In this document: in pieces, positions 42,369-50,748 of the stretch
Layout: each line of letters opens with the position of its first letter
Numbering within the stretch: position 1 is the first letter of the stretch
From: DAORHV01 sp964448405
GTDB taxonomy: Bacteria; Patescibacteriota; Gracilibacteria; Peribacterales; Peribacteraceae
Reading direction: 5' to 3'
Length of the DNA: 64,000 nucleotides
Assembly: GCA_964448405.1 (NCBI GenBank)
Contig: CAYUVW010000006.1
Location: 1-64,000 of the forward strand
The notes under the pieces: generated by a model
What the model saw: the letters and a program-made list of their open reading frames with translations, nothing else
Databases searched by the model: none
What the model was told of the DNA's origin: nothing
Program-made: the position numbers and the translations under genes

Positions 42369-42712
42369 GAATTGGGGAGTTGTTCCAATGCGGCATTCAG
42401 CGATGCTTCGGCAGACATGTGCTCACCCTTTTCCTCTGCGGTATGCAGCGCGTGCTTGGTGCCCCGAAGCCAGGCATCAAAAGCGTCGAGCGTGCGCTGG
42501 TCTTTGCGTGCGATTGCATGCGACAGTCCCATACCGATGAGTTTTTCCATTTCGCGCCCCTCTGCAGAAGACAGTGTGTTTCGCAGTACGGCTGCGGCGT
42601 CCGGATTCAAGGCACTGCTCTTTTCCGACAAACGAATTTTCGCCGCAGCATCAAGGAGCACGCTGTGCTCAAAAATTGTTTGTGCGAAGCCATTTTTCTT
42701 TTGTTTTGACAT
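42365..42712 (-). CDS. Small helical protein coupled to the calpain-like gene, 115 aa
   Basis: A helical, charged soluble protein with a Lys-rich start (MSKQKKNGFAQ). TATAAT ends 8 nt before its ATG, and its stop overlaps the start of the giant gene (ATGA at 42365-42368), so both are made from one leaderless mRNA. This position would suit a chaperone, inhibitor or adaptor of the protease, though nothing in the sequence proves it. Confidence 0.72.
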   Translation of the reverse strand: MSKQKKNGFAQTIFEHSVLLDAAAKIRLSEKSSALNPDAAAVLRNTLSSAEGREMEKLIGMGLSHAIARKDQRTLDAFDAWLRGTKHALHTAEEKGEHMSAEASLNAALEQLPNS

Positions 42713-42835
42713 ATCAAAGAATTATACCAAAAAAACGCCATTTTTTCAATCTAGGACTCCGAGAAATGGCTTCTCGGTGGCATGCGGACGAATCTCGATG
42801 CCGTGCTTCTCTGGAATATGGCTTCAGAAAGCCTC

Positions 42836-44704
42836 TTAGCGAGCTTCTTCGGCTACTTGAATGTCCTTGGGTCCGCCGCTCACCACAGCCTTAATTCTGC
42901 GCACGCCCGACGAGCTGCTTTCCTCCTTCTGAATTTTAAAGCTGCCAAGCAAACCGGTGTGGGCAACGTGCGGGCCGCCGCAGATTTCTTTGCTGAACTT
43001 GCCCATGGTGTAGACCTTTACCTTGTCGCCGTATTTGGCGTCGAACACACCGATTGCGCCTTGGGCCTTGGCTTCATCCACGGTCATGACCACGTAGCTC
43101 ACCGGTGCATCGGCCTTGATCGCCTCGTTCACCAAGTCTTCCACTTTTTTAATCTGCTCGGGCGTCATTTTCTCTGGGTGCGAGAAGTCGAAGCGCAAAC
43201 GCTCGGCGGTGATGTTGCTGCCCTTCTGCCAGACGTGCTCGCCAAGCACCGTGCGCAGCGCCTGGTTCAGCAAGTGCGTAGCGGTGTGCAGCTTGGTCGT
43301 TTCGCCCGAGTTGTCGGCCAAACCTCCAGCGAATTTCTGTGCGGCTCCGGCACGGCTCTTGGCCTGGTGCTCCTCAAAGGCCTTCTTGAAGCCATCCATA
43401 TCGACCTTCAGGTTGCTCTCGGTAGCCAGCTCGACCGTCATTTCAATCGGGAATCCGTAGGTGTCGTATAAGTGGAATGCGGACACGCCATCAATGTCGA
43501 ATTCCTTCCGAAGGAAGGCATCCGTTGTGTGTGCTACAGCGCCAGTTTTTTGCAGCAAGGCATCGGTTGAGTGGGTGACAATCTTTTGAAACTGCTTCAG
43601 TCCGTCGGTCAGCGTTTTGCCGAACTGCTCTTCCTCCTGTTTCAGCACCGATGCGATTTTGTCGGCCGCCTTGGGCACGTGCGCATAGAAGCCGTACTGC
43701 TTGATCACTTCTGCTGCAATGCTCGGGCAGAACGAACCTGTGTGCTCGATTCCCAACTTGCGGGCCGAACGAATCGCACGGCGGATGAGGCGGCGCAAAA
43801 TGTAGGCCTGGTCCACGTTGCCCGGCGTAATGCCGTCGGCGATCATGAACGTTGCGGCTTTCATGTGATCGGTAATGATGCGCGCATTGCGCACGGCATC
43901 TTTGTCTTTGCTCGCGGCCATGCCGAGTACTTTATCCAACACCGGCTTCAGTGCGTCGGCGTCGTACACGCTCTCCACGTTCTGCAGCGTGCAAGCCACG
44001 CGGTCCAGTCCCATGCCGGTATCCACGCACTGCTTGGCCAATTTCTCGAACGTGCCATCTTCTTTCTTGTTGTATTGCAGGAACACGTCGTTCCAAATTT
44101 CCATCCATTGCGCATCGTGCGTGGCCGGGTTGCCCTGCGGCTTGCCCTCGCCGACCCAGTAGAACATCTCGGTGTCGGGTCCGCATGGACCGGTCTTACC
44201 GGCGGGCCCCCACCAGTTCTTCGCCTTGGGTAAAAATCCAATTCTCTCTTCCGGTACGCCGCATTCCTTCCAGAATCCGGCTGATTCCATGTCCTTGGGT
44301 GCGTCGGCGTCGCCTTCGAAACAGGTCACCGCCAACATATCCTTTGGGATGCCCAGGTACTGCTCGCTGGTCAGGAACTCGTAACTCCATGCAATAGCCT
44401 CCTTCTTGAAGTAATCACCCAAGCTCCAGTTGCCGAGCATTTCGAAGCACGTGAGGTGCGTATTGTCGCCGACTTCATCAATGTCCTGCGTGCGCACACA
44501 GAGCTGCACGTCTGCCAGACGCTTACCTGCCGGATGCGCTTGGCCCATAAGGTAGGGGACCAGCGGGTGCATGCCGGCGGTGGTAAACAGCACAGTGGGG
44601 TCGTTTTCGGGTACCAGCGAGGCTCCGGAGATAATGGCATGCTGCTTGGATGTGAAAAAATCCAAGTACATCTGGCGGATCTGTGCGGTAGAGAGAGGCT
44701 TCAT
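42836..44704 (-). CDS. alaS: Alanyl-tRNA synthetase, short form, 622 aa
   Basis: Class II synthetase charging tRNA-Ala. Motif 1 region TVLFTTAGMHPLVPYLMGQ, motif 2 region THLTCFEMLGNWSLGDYFKK, motif 3 GMGLDRVACTLQ, and the tRNA-recognition region up to about 460 are present. The editing domain has HTATHLLN and the zinc partner CGGPHVAHTG. Typical bacterial AlaS is about 870 residues; here the C-terminal oligomerisation/C-Ala part is absent. The ATG at 44704 lies 6 nt after a TATACT hexamer, so the longer reading is rejected. Confidence 0.95.
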   Translation of the reverse strand: MKPLSTAQIRQMYLDFFTSKQHAIISGASLVPENDPTVLFTTAGMHPLVPYLMGQAHPAGKRLADVQLCVRTQDIDEVGDNTHLTCFEMLGNWSLGDYFKKEAIAWSYEFLTSEQYLGIPKDMLAVTCFEGDADAPKDMESAGFWKECGVPEERIGFLPKAKNWWGPAGKTGPCGPDTEMFYWVGEGKPQGNPATHDAQWMEIWNDVFLQYNKKEDGTFEKLAKQCVDTGMGLDRVACTLQNVESVYDADALKPVLDKVLGMAASKDKDAVRNARIITDHMKAATFMIADGITPGNVDQAYILRRLIRRAIRSARKLGIEHTGSFCPSIAAEVIKQYGFYAHVPKAADKIASVLKQEEEQFGKTLTDGLKQFQKIVTHSTDALLQKTGAVAHTTDAFLRKEFDIDGVSAFHLYDTYGFPIEMTVELATESNLKVDMDGFKKAFEEHQAKSRAGAAQKFAGGLADNSGETTKLHTATHLLNQALRTVLGEHVWQKGSNITAERLRFDFSHPEKMTPEQIKKVEDLVNEAIKADAPVSYVVMTVDEAKAQGAIGVFDAKYGDKVKVYTMGKFSKEICGGPHVAHTGLLGSFKIQKEESSSSGVRRIKAVVSGGPKDIQVAEEAR

Positions 44705-44857
44705 ACGGCGAGTATAAGCCCAAGCATGCCGACTGTACGAGTCATTCACGTAGCAGGCGAAAAACAGCATGCTTTTTGAAACGGGCTGAGAGGTCGCAGG
44801 AAGCATGTAGGCAGTCTTCTTTTGGCGTTCTTGCAACATGGGCAATGAATAGTTTTG

Positions 44858-44885
44858 TTGACAAGAGTTTTTCTCTGCCTATCGT
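44858..44885 (+). promoter_or_regulatory. Promoter of the GC-rich gene at 45009
   Basis: A perfect TTGACA, 16 nt, TATCGT. It implies a 5' UTR of about 115 nt, unlike the leaderless genes around it. The remaining sequence between alaS and 45009 holds only a small ctccc/gggag hairpin near 44930. Confidence 0.55.
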
Positions 44886-45008
44886 GGGCGCCTTTCACAC
44901 CGCTGCCTTGCAGCATCGTGAGGGGACTCCCTGCCAGGGGAGCGTTCTGTGACAACATCGGCGGACACGAACCAAGACCAATCGGTCGTGTCCTGGAGAC
45001 TGACGAGT

Positions 45009-46106
45009 ATGACGAAGAAGATGCGCTTTGCGGTCGCTGTCGCGGCCCTCGCTGTCACGGCGATCATCGTGGCCTTCCTGCTGCCCAGCACGAAGAAAAG
45101 CAGCGCCCCCGCCCCCGCCCCGACCTTCCCCAAGGTCATCGACACCGACGCGGTGCCCACCGTCGTCAAGACTACGGAGCCGAAAGGTGGCCCGTGGGCG
45201 ATGACGGTCACCCCGGACGGCAAGCTGATCCTGCAGACCGGACAAAACGTCCGCGGCTACGACAAGGCCGGCGAAGTGGCCTGGCAGATCAAGTGCGGCC
45301 ACAGCAACACGCTGGACGTCACGTCGGACGGCACGTGGCTCGCCATCTGCACCCATCAGCGAGTGCACGCCTACAACCTGAAGACTCAGGAGTGGGGTCC
45401 GGCCACGCCCGAAGTCGGCTGGAAGTATGGCGGCGTCTCCTCGGCGACGTGGATCAGCAACACCGAGCTGCTCTACACCGAGGGTGCCGGAGGGGTGACT
45501 CTCTGGAGCATCTTGCAAAACGGACCGTCGGGCAGTGTCCATAGTTATGACCTGATGGCTGAAAATGCCATGAGTTACGACGGTGCCGTAATGCTGAACT
45601 ACGGGCGGCGGTACCGCGCGCAGGATGCGCAGTACCGGATCTTCATCTCTCACTTCGGGCCGCGGACCAAGGATGGTCGTGGCCTGGCAAAGCAAAAAGA
45701 AGTCGTGGTACCGAAGATCGAGTGGGCGACCGAAACCCCTCACGTCATTTTCGCACTGCGGCCGGACGGTCGGCGCGCGACGCTGCATGAAAAAAAGACG
45801 AAGCAGTGTCGTGAATACGATGTCACGTCGGACGGCCTGAATGAGGCAGCGCAGTGGAGCACCAAGGATGCCCAGTCCTGTCTCGCGTATTCCCCGGACG
45901 GCAAGACGCTGGCTGGCATCACCAAGGCCGGGATCCTGAGTTTGTGGGACATGACGCAGCACGGCTCGGAAGCCAGCGTCATTGACCTGAAGCTCAACGA
46001 TTTCAGTCCGCTCGGCAATCGAGTGAAGTGGAGCCGCGACGGCTCCGCGATCGGCTACATGGCCTGGGGCCAGGCCGGAGTCGTCTACACCAAGAACAAG
46101 GAATAA
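45009..46106 (+). CDS. Membrane-anchored WD40/beta-propeller-like protein, GC-rich, 365 aa
   Basis: A basic N-terminus and one transmembrane helix (FAVAVAALAVTAIIVAFLL) are followed by a Pro/Ala linker and an extracellular beta-propeller-like domain with repeated WAMTVTPDGKLILQT, NTLDVTSDGTWLAIC and LAYSPDGKTLAGIT strands. It probably binds a ligand or partner outside the cell. A GGAG Shine-Dalgarno site sits 10 nt before the ATG at 45009. GC is near 70% in the line I counted, well above neighbours, and the gene has its own promoter and terminator: signs of acquisition, like the gene at 12174. Confidence 0.8.
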   Translation: MTKKMRFAVAVAALAVTAIIVAFLLPSTKKSSAPAPAPTFPKVIDTDAVPTVVKTTEPKGGPWAMTVTPDGKLILQTGQNVRGYDKAGEVAWQIKCGHSNTLDVTSDGTWLAICTHQRVHAYNLKTQEWGPATPEVGWKYGGVSSATWISNTELLYTEGAGGVTLWSILQNGPSGSVHSYDLMAENAMSYDGAVMLNYGRRYRAQDAQYRIFISHFGPRTKDGRGLAKQKEVVVPKIEWATETPHVIFALRPDGRRATLHEKKTKQCREYDVTSDGLNEAAQWSTKDAQSCLAYSPDGKTLAGITKAGILSLWDMTQHGSEASVIDLKLNDFSPLGNRVKWSRDGSAIGYMAWGQAGVVYTKNKE

Positions 46107-46175
46107 ACGACAAACCGACACCGCGCACGGCCCGTGTACGGTGAGTAGTTCCAACAACGCAACCCTGGCAGAAGG

Positions 46176-46203
46176 GCCCAGTATCGTAAGATGCTGGGCT
46201 TTT
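46176..46203 (+). terminator. Terminator of the GC-rich propeller gene
   Basis: A 10-bp stem (gcccagtatc with gatgctgggc, one G-T pair) with a gtaa tetraloop, followed by T4. Confidence 0.88.
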
Positions 46204-46254
46204 CCATGTACGTAGAAGTTGCGCCCGCACATGAAAAGAGTACTCTCCCGCCCT

Positions 46255-46950
46255 ATGGATAATCTCCCCACTGTTCTCAAGTATTTAAATCTGCCGGAAG
46301 GAAAGGCCGCCGTCGTGCAGGAGCGCGTGGAACGGCGTTTGTCGACGGAGATTCCGGCAGCGTGGTGTGCGAAGTTCCGCCAGCGCGCCGCCGCGCTCAT
46401 GAATGCTCAAATCTTCAGCCCGGATTATGCCGAGAACTATCACGCCCTACGTGGCATGCTTTGCCAGGAGGGAATCGCAACATATGTAGGCGAGCACGGC
46501 ATGGATGTGCCGGATCAGGAGATCGACAGAACTCCAAAGCCAAGACCTGCTGCGACATCGGGTGCCAACAAGCAACTCCCGTTGCGTCCGCACACTCCCG
46601 TTACACAGGTTACGATTGACCCTGCCTCTGTCTTGGCGAACCCGCCGCCTGTTGATGTGCAGGGCGCCACGCCAGTGCATTGCGATACGATTCGCGGCTT
46701 GTGGGTGCCACGCAACGACGGCGCGTGGATTTTTGAGTGTGACGTTCTCCGCGGCCATCGCATCCAGGTCGCCACCGTTATGGACGACAATACCGATTGT
46801 GCGGTGGAAGTGCCGTTCACTGCCAGTGGCGAATACAAAATCAATCTGGAGCTGCCACCGGGTCGCAGTCCGCAAATGGTGGTCGTGGTGGTCTTGGACG
46901 ATGCCGGCCAGGAAGTCGGTCGAGGTATCGTCGGCACGACGACCAACTGA
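46255..46950 (+). CDS. Hypothetical protein, 231 aa
   Basis: A helical N-terminal domain (about residues 1-75) is joined by a Pro-rich linker to a C-terminal beta-sandwich-like domain (HCDTIRGLWVPRNDGAWIFEC onward to VVVVVLDDAGQEVGRGIVG). No signal peptide, no family recognised. The ATG at 46255 lies 8 nt after TACTCT, with TTGCGC as a 16-nt-spaced -35; the ATG at 46231 is therefore rejected. Confidence 0.68.
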   Translation: MDNLPTVLKYLNLPEGKAAVVQERVERRLSTEIPAAWCAKFRQRAAALMNAQIFSPDYAENYHALRGMLCQEGIATYVGEHGMDVPDQEIDRTPKPRPAATSGANKQLPLRPHTPVTQVTIDPASVLANPPPVDVQGATPVHCDTIRGLWVPRNDGAWIFECDVLRGHRIQVATVMDDNTDCAVEVPFTASGEYKINLELPPGRSPQMVVVVVLDDAGQEVGRGIVGTTTN

Positions 46951-46976
46951 ACGGGTTTGTTACTCCGAGAAAAGGT

Positions 46977-47005
46977 TTGGACTCCACCTGGGGGTTGAGT
47001 ACACT
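46977..47005 (+). promoter_or_regulatory. Promoter of the desaturase gene
   Basis: TTGGAC, 17 nt, TACACT, leaving a short UTR of about 20-25 nt before the ATG at 47035. Confidence 0.55.
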
Positions 47006-47034
47006 TCAGTACCGTACGTCTTCCCCCCATTCGC

Positions 47035-48141
47035 ATGACGTCCGGACACAGCCATCATCACACTGAAGACCGCAGCGCAAAAGAGAAGGCCATCATCACC
47101 GTCGCAGTCGTGGGGCCGTTACTGGGGTTCCTGTTCGCGTTGTATCTTTCGTGGAATCGTTACGTCTTCACAACCGACATCGTGTTGCTCGTCGTCATGT
47201 ATGTCGTTACCGCCATGGGCGTCACCATCGGTTTTCACCGCATGCTTACGCACAATGGCTTCCAGGCTCCGCATTGGCTTCGCAGGACGTTCCTGGCACT
47301 GGGCAGCATGGCTATTCCTGGCATGCGTCCGGAGCAGTGGTGTGCGACGCATATTCGGCACCATGCGCACTCCGATGAAGAAGGGGATCCGCACAGTCCG
47401 CTGGAAGGCTTGTGGCATGCCCATGTCGGCTGGATGTATGACACTGCGGGCAAGAACAATGTCCAGATGTACGGCAAGCATTTCCTGCAAGATGAAGACT
47501 GCATGTTCATTAGCCGGACATCTTGGCTCTGGGCCATTCTCACGTTTGCCATTCCATTCGCCATTGGAGGCTGGACGGGCTTGCTGTGGGGCGGTGTGGT
47601 GCGTTTCTTCTTCACCACGCACATCATGTGGAGCGTGAATTCCATCTGCCACACGTTTGGGGAACGGGACTTCGAAACTACCGATGAAAGCCGCAATCAT
47701 TGGCTTATCGGCATGCTGGCATTGGGCGAAGGTTGGCACAACAACCACCATGCGTTTCCCGAGAGTGCCATGCACGGCCTGCGCTGGTGGCAGTTCGATC
47801 TGTCGGCCTACAGCATCAACTTGCTGGAGAAAGTCGGCTTGGTCTGGGATGTAAAACGCGTCAGTCCCGAGATTTTCTACGCCACCAAAGACAAGTGGGC
47901 CATTATGCAGCAGTCATTGAATCAAATGCGCCTCGATGTTCTGGCGGAGTTGGCCAAGGCCCGTACCGAGCTTGCCAAGCGTTACGGATGGAAAGCGGTC
48001 TACCGCTGGCGTCCCAAAGTCCAGGAAGCCCGTCGGCTCAAGCAAATTCAGCGCATCGTCAATCGCGAGTCTCGCATGAAACGTCAGACGCTGAGCGCCT
48101 ATCTCCAGGAGATTAAAGGCTTGGTACCCGCAGCGGCGTAA
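47035..48141 (+). CDS. Fatty acid (acyl-CoA/acyl-lipid) delta-9-type desaturase, 368 aa
   Basis: A membrane di-iron desaturase that introduces a double bond into acyl chains. The three His boxes are intact: HRMLTH (residues 68-73), HIRHHAH (106-112) and HNNHH within GEGWHNNHHAFPES. Four hydrophobic helices surround them. An unusual His-rich start (GHSHHHTED) and a helical basic C-terminal extension of about 90 residues are present. CPR bacteria usually lack fatty-acid synthesis, so this enzyme would remodel acquired lipids; that is inference. Its 3' end overlaps the convergent anti-sigma-like gene by 29 bp. Confidence 0.93.
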   Translation: MTSGHSHHHTEDRSAKEKAIITVAVVGPLLGFLFALYLSWNRYVFTTDIVLLVVMYVVTAMGVTIGFHRMLTHNGFQAPHWLRRTFLALGSMAIPGMRPEQWCATHIRHHAHSDEEGDPHSPLEGLWHAHVGWMYDTAGKNNVQMYGKHFLQDEDCMFISRTSWLWAILTFAIPFAIGGWTGLLWGGVVRFFFTTHIMWSVNSICHTFGERDFETTDESRNHWLIGMLALGEGWHNNHHAFPESAMHGLRWWQFDLSAYSINLLEKVGLVWDVKRVSPEIFYATKDKWAIMQQSLNQMRLDVLAELAKARTELAKRYGWKAVYRWRPKVQEARRLKQIQRIVNRESRMKRQTLSAYLQEIKGLVPAAA

Positions 48142-50065
48142 CATCTGTTCCTTCGCTGGATTGCGAAGACTGTGTGCTGGAGGAATGCCGTCCAGCACTG
48201 GGGTGCGCGTTGCTGTCGATAATCGCTTTTTGCGCTGCTTTCGCCAAAATTGCAGTGCCCTTCTTCGTAAGCTCCAACACCTTGTCGAAGAGCTGTTCGG
48301 CTTCCGCATCGTTGCCTGCATCGAATGCCGCCTGTGCTTCTACCAATGTCGTGCGGGCAGGCAAGAGCAAGGCAGATGCCTTGTCGATTGCTTCTTGATC
48401 AATCAGTCCCGTGGATTGCCGAAGCATGCGTTCGAAGTCATCGATTGTCTTGCGGACTTTCTTGTACCGCGGACTGAAAATGGGTTTAGCGAGTTCCAAT
48501 TGCACTGCAACGGCACCGGGGTCCGTACGTTGCTCGCCGGCAGAAGCTGGCATATCAGCCGTCGTGTTTGCGGTTTTTGCATCTGTTCCGTTGCCAATGA
48601 ATGTCTCCACATAATCGACGGCGGAGAGCGCGGCATTTGCATAACTATCGGCCTCTTGCGCTTGTCCCTTGGCGGAAAAATCAGCCGCCAGAGTGAGTGT
48701 ATTGTCCGCACCTTCCAACTTGAGCGTTGCCTCGTTGACTGCCTCTGCAGACAGCGCTTCTCGTCGTGCACTCAGCAGCTTGCGTGCATCTTTCACTTTG
48801 CTGCGAGCGTGCTCAACGACGTCATTCGGCGCATCGGATTCGGTATTTGCATCGTCGGCGAGAGTTGCTCCCGCGGGTGCAGGCTGTGCTGCAATCATCG
48901 CAGCTTCGCTGTTGGAGGAAGACGATGCAGCCAGAGAGGTCTGTTTTGCGGCGAAAACTGCGGGGCGATCCAGAGCCAATGTTGTGCCGAAATCGTTGAG
49001 CAGACGGGCTTCCTCGGCATTGCGCATACTCCGACGGACAAGACCGAAACCATCCGCATAGGAGCCTTCGTCAATCTTGCCGCGCGCCTCCGCAAGCATA
49101 CTGTCTGCCAATGCCAGCTTGTCGTGCGGCTCCGAATCGTCGTTTGTTTTGCGCTCTAGTGCGGCACGCATGCTGACCAAGCGCGAGGCTGCCGACGTCA
49201 GCGAGCCCTCGGCAGAGACTTGTCGTTCACTCGTGGGAATGGTCGACATGGCGATTTCCACGGTGACGCGCGAGCGCTCCGTTTCCTGCTTGGCGCGCTC
49301 CACCTCTTTCAGCAGAGCAGCAATCGATCGGCGCTCCTGCCGACTGTCGGCCAAACGTTGCATGACTGCGGCATGGGCCTCCAGCGTCGCTTCAAAATCG
49401 TTGCCGATATCGCTGGCGACAGCAGTGTCTTGCGAGGCGGCCAGCAGCGACATATTTTTCCGCACGCGATCGGCGTGGGCTTGGAATGCCTGCTGCAGTT
49501 GCGTATTGCTCTGCTCATCCAGACGCAAGTCGGCTGCGAGTCGCTCTGCTTCGTTCAGCCGTCGCATTGCATGCTTGGCTTCCAGACGGGCTTGCTCCTC
49601 GGCCGAGAAGGCCAGTTTGGCCATAACTACTTCATTCACATTAATTTTCACCGGATACAATAAATCACCCGGTACCGCATTTTCCGCAGCGAAAGAAACG
49701 CTGCTACCCACGCCAATCAAGAGCAGAAATACCGCGGCAGCTGGGACTCCCTTGAGCATGGAGAGCCATGAGAAAAAGCCATGATGAGCACTCGTGGAAG
49801 TCGAAAGATCGCGTCGCGCGGCACCGGAGAAAATCGCATGACGAATCGTCGAATGCTCTGCTGCAGTCAGCTTGATATTCTTGGCGGATGCGATAAAGGC
49901 GTTTTGGGCTGTTTCCATGCCCTTCTGTTGACGCAATGCAGGTCTTTTTCTTACGGGATTTGCCGCAAAAGCGCTCAGAAGTTGCTGTTTGGCAGATGCA
50001 CGCTCCTCGCTTGTCATGCAGAGTCGTTTGGCTTGGCCGATGAAATCATCAATCGGGTCGCTCAT
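48113..50065 (-). CDS. DUF5667-containing membrane protein, probable anti-sigma factor, 650 aa
   Basis: Residues 1-95 form a cytoplasmic helical region. A transmembrane helix follows (VPAAAVFLLLIGVGSSVSFA, about 105-127), then the DUF5667-type segment AENAVPGDLLYPVKINVNEV and a long, largely coiled-coil extracytoplasmic part to residue 650, with a Ser-rich tail. It is coupled by a 4-bp overlap to an ECF sigma factor gene, the usual layout for sigma/anti-sigma pairs. DUF5667 proteins commonly occur in this position. The signal sensed and the release mechanism are unknown. Confidence 0.82.
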   Translation of the reverse strand: MSDPIDDFIGQAKRLCMTSEERASAKQQLLSAFAANPVRKRPALRQQKGMETAQNAFIASAKNIKLTAAEHSTIRHAIFSGAARRDLSTSTSAHHGFFSWLSMLKGVPAAAVFLLLIGVGSSVSFAAENAVPGDLLYPVKINVNEVVMAKLAFSAEEQARLEAKHAMRRLNEAERLAADLRLDEQSNTQLQQAFQAHADRVRKNMSLLAASQDTAVASDIGNDFEATLEAHAAVMQRLADSRQERRSIAALLKEVERAKQETERSRVTVEIAMSTIPTSERQVSAEGSLTSAASRLVSMRAALERKTNDDSEPHDKLALADSMLAEARGKIDEGSYADGFGLVRRSMRNAEEARLLNDFGTTLALDRPAVFAAKQTSLAASSSSNSEAAMIAAQPAPAGATLADDANTESDAPNDVVEHARSKVKDARKLLSARREALSAEAVNEATLKLEGADNTLTLAADFSAKGQAQEADSYANAALSAVDYVETFIGNGTDAKTANTTADMPASAGEQRTDPGAVAVQLELAKPIFSPRYKKVRKTIDDFERMLRQSTGLIDQEAIDKASALLLPARTTLVEAQAAFDAGNDAEAEQLFDKVLELTKKGTAILAKAAQKAIIDSNAHPSAGRHSSSTQSSQSSEGTDVTPLRVPSL

Positions 50066-50565
50066 GGCTTCAGGAATGTACGAAGTTGTTCTGTAGCCCT
50101 ATGTAACCGAACAGAGATGGTATTGGCGGATTCCCCAAGCATGCCGGCAATCTCCGCAGGCTTCAGCCCGTCGATATGTCGCATGACGAAGACCTCCCTG
50201 TAGGGGTGATCCAGTTTTGACAGGGTTTCCAAGATGCGTTGTTCCTCCAAGAGCTTGGAGGCCTTGGTGTTGCCATCTTCTCCCGGAGGGTCGAATCCGG
50301 CTTCCTGTAGCGCTTCCAGCGATGATTCCCGCTTCTTACGGGATTCATCAATAATCAGGTTATTGGCTATCCTATACAGAAAAGCCCGCATGTTATCGAC
50401 GGTTTTTCCCTCGGAAAGATACTGCCAAGTGCGCAGAAAGGTCTCCTGCATGAGCTCTTTCCCGCGTTCTCGGGAGAACACACGGAAGTAACAATGCCGA
50501 AAAATGGCATCTGCGTACTGTTCGTACGCATCTGAGAGCAGTTGATTGGGGTCTCCGGCAGCCAT
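50062..50565 (-). CDS. ECF-type RNA polymerase sigma factor, 167 aa
   Basis: Sigma-70 family, group 4. Region 2 is LLSDAYEQYADAIFRHCYFR through ELMQETFLRTWQYLSEGK and FLYRIANNLIIDESRKK. Region 4 is LDHPYREVFVMRHIDGLKPA and IAGMLGESANTISVRLHRAT, a clear HTH. Length is normal. The stop overlaps the start of the DUF5667 membrane protein (ATGA), and the giant DUF11 gene is divergently transcribed 184 bp away. The DUF11 gene is an obvious candidate target, untested. Confidence 0.95.
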   Translation of the reverse strand: MAAGDPNQLLSDAYEQYADAIFRHCYFRVFSRERGKELMQETFLRTWQYLSEGKTVDNMRAFLYRIANNLIIDESRKKRESSLEALQEAGFDPPGEDGNTKASKLLEEQRILETLSKLDHPYREVFVMRHIDGLKPAEIAGMLGESANTISVRLHRATEQLRTFLKP

Positions 50566-50596
50566 GGAAGAAAAGGCGAAGGAATGGCGATGAACC

Positions 50597-50611
50597 CTAG
50601 TGTAGCACTAG
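50597..50611. promoter_or_regulatory. Operator-like dyad upstream of the sigma gene
   Basis: CTAGTG-tag-CACTAG, a perfect 6-bp dyad 32 bp ahead of the sigma start, which also contains a possible minus-strand TACACT -10. Confidence 0.45.
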
Positions 50612-50656
50612 CGCTCGGAAGTACACTTTCATGCTTTAGACCATCGAAAGATCAGT

Positions 50657-50685
50657 TTGACAAAGCACAATTAACTTGTCATACT
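50657..50685 (+). promoter_or_regulatory. Promoter of the DUF11 giant gene with an overlapping dyad
   Basis: TTGACA (50657-50662), 17 nt, CATACT (50680-50685). TGACAA (50658-50663) and TTGTCA (50676-50681) form an inverted repeat with a 12-nt gap over the promoter. A UTR of about 60 nt follows, holding a gcggcc/ggccg stem. Confidence 0.6.
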
Positions 50686-50748
50686 TCCGCCCTTTTTTAG
50701 GCGGCCAAACGGCCGAGTGCTCTCCTTGTCTATTTCCAAGTTTATCCC

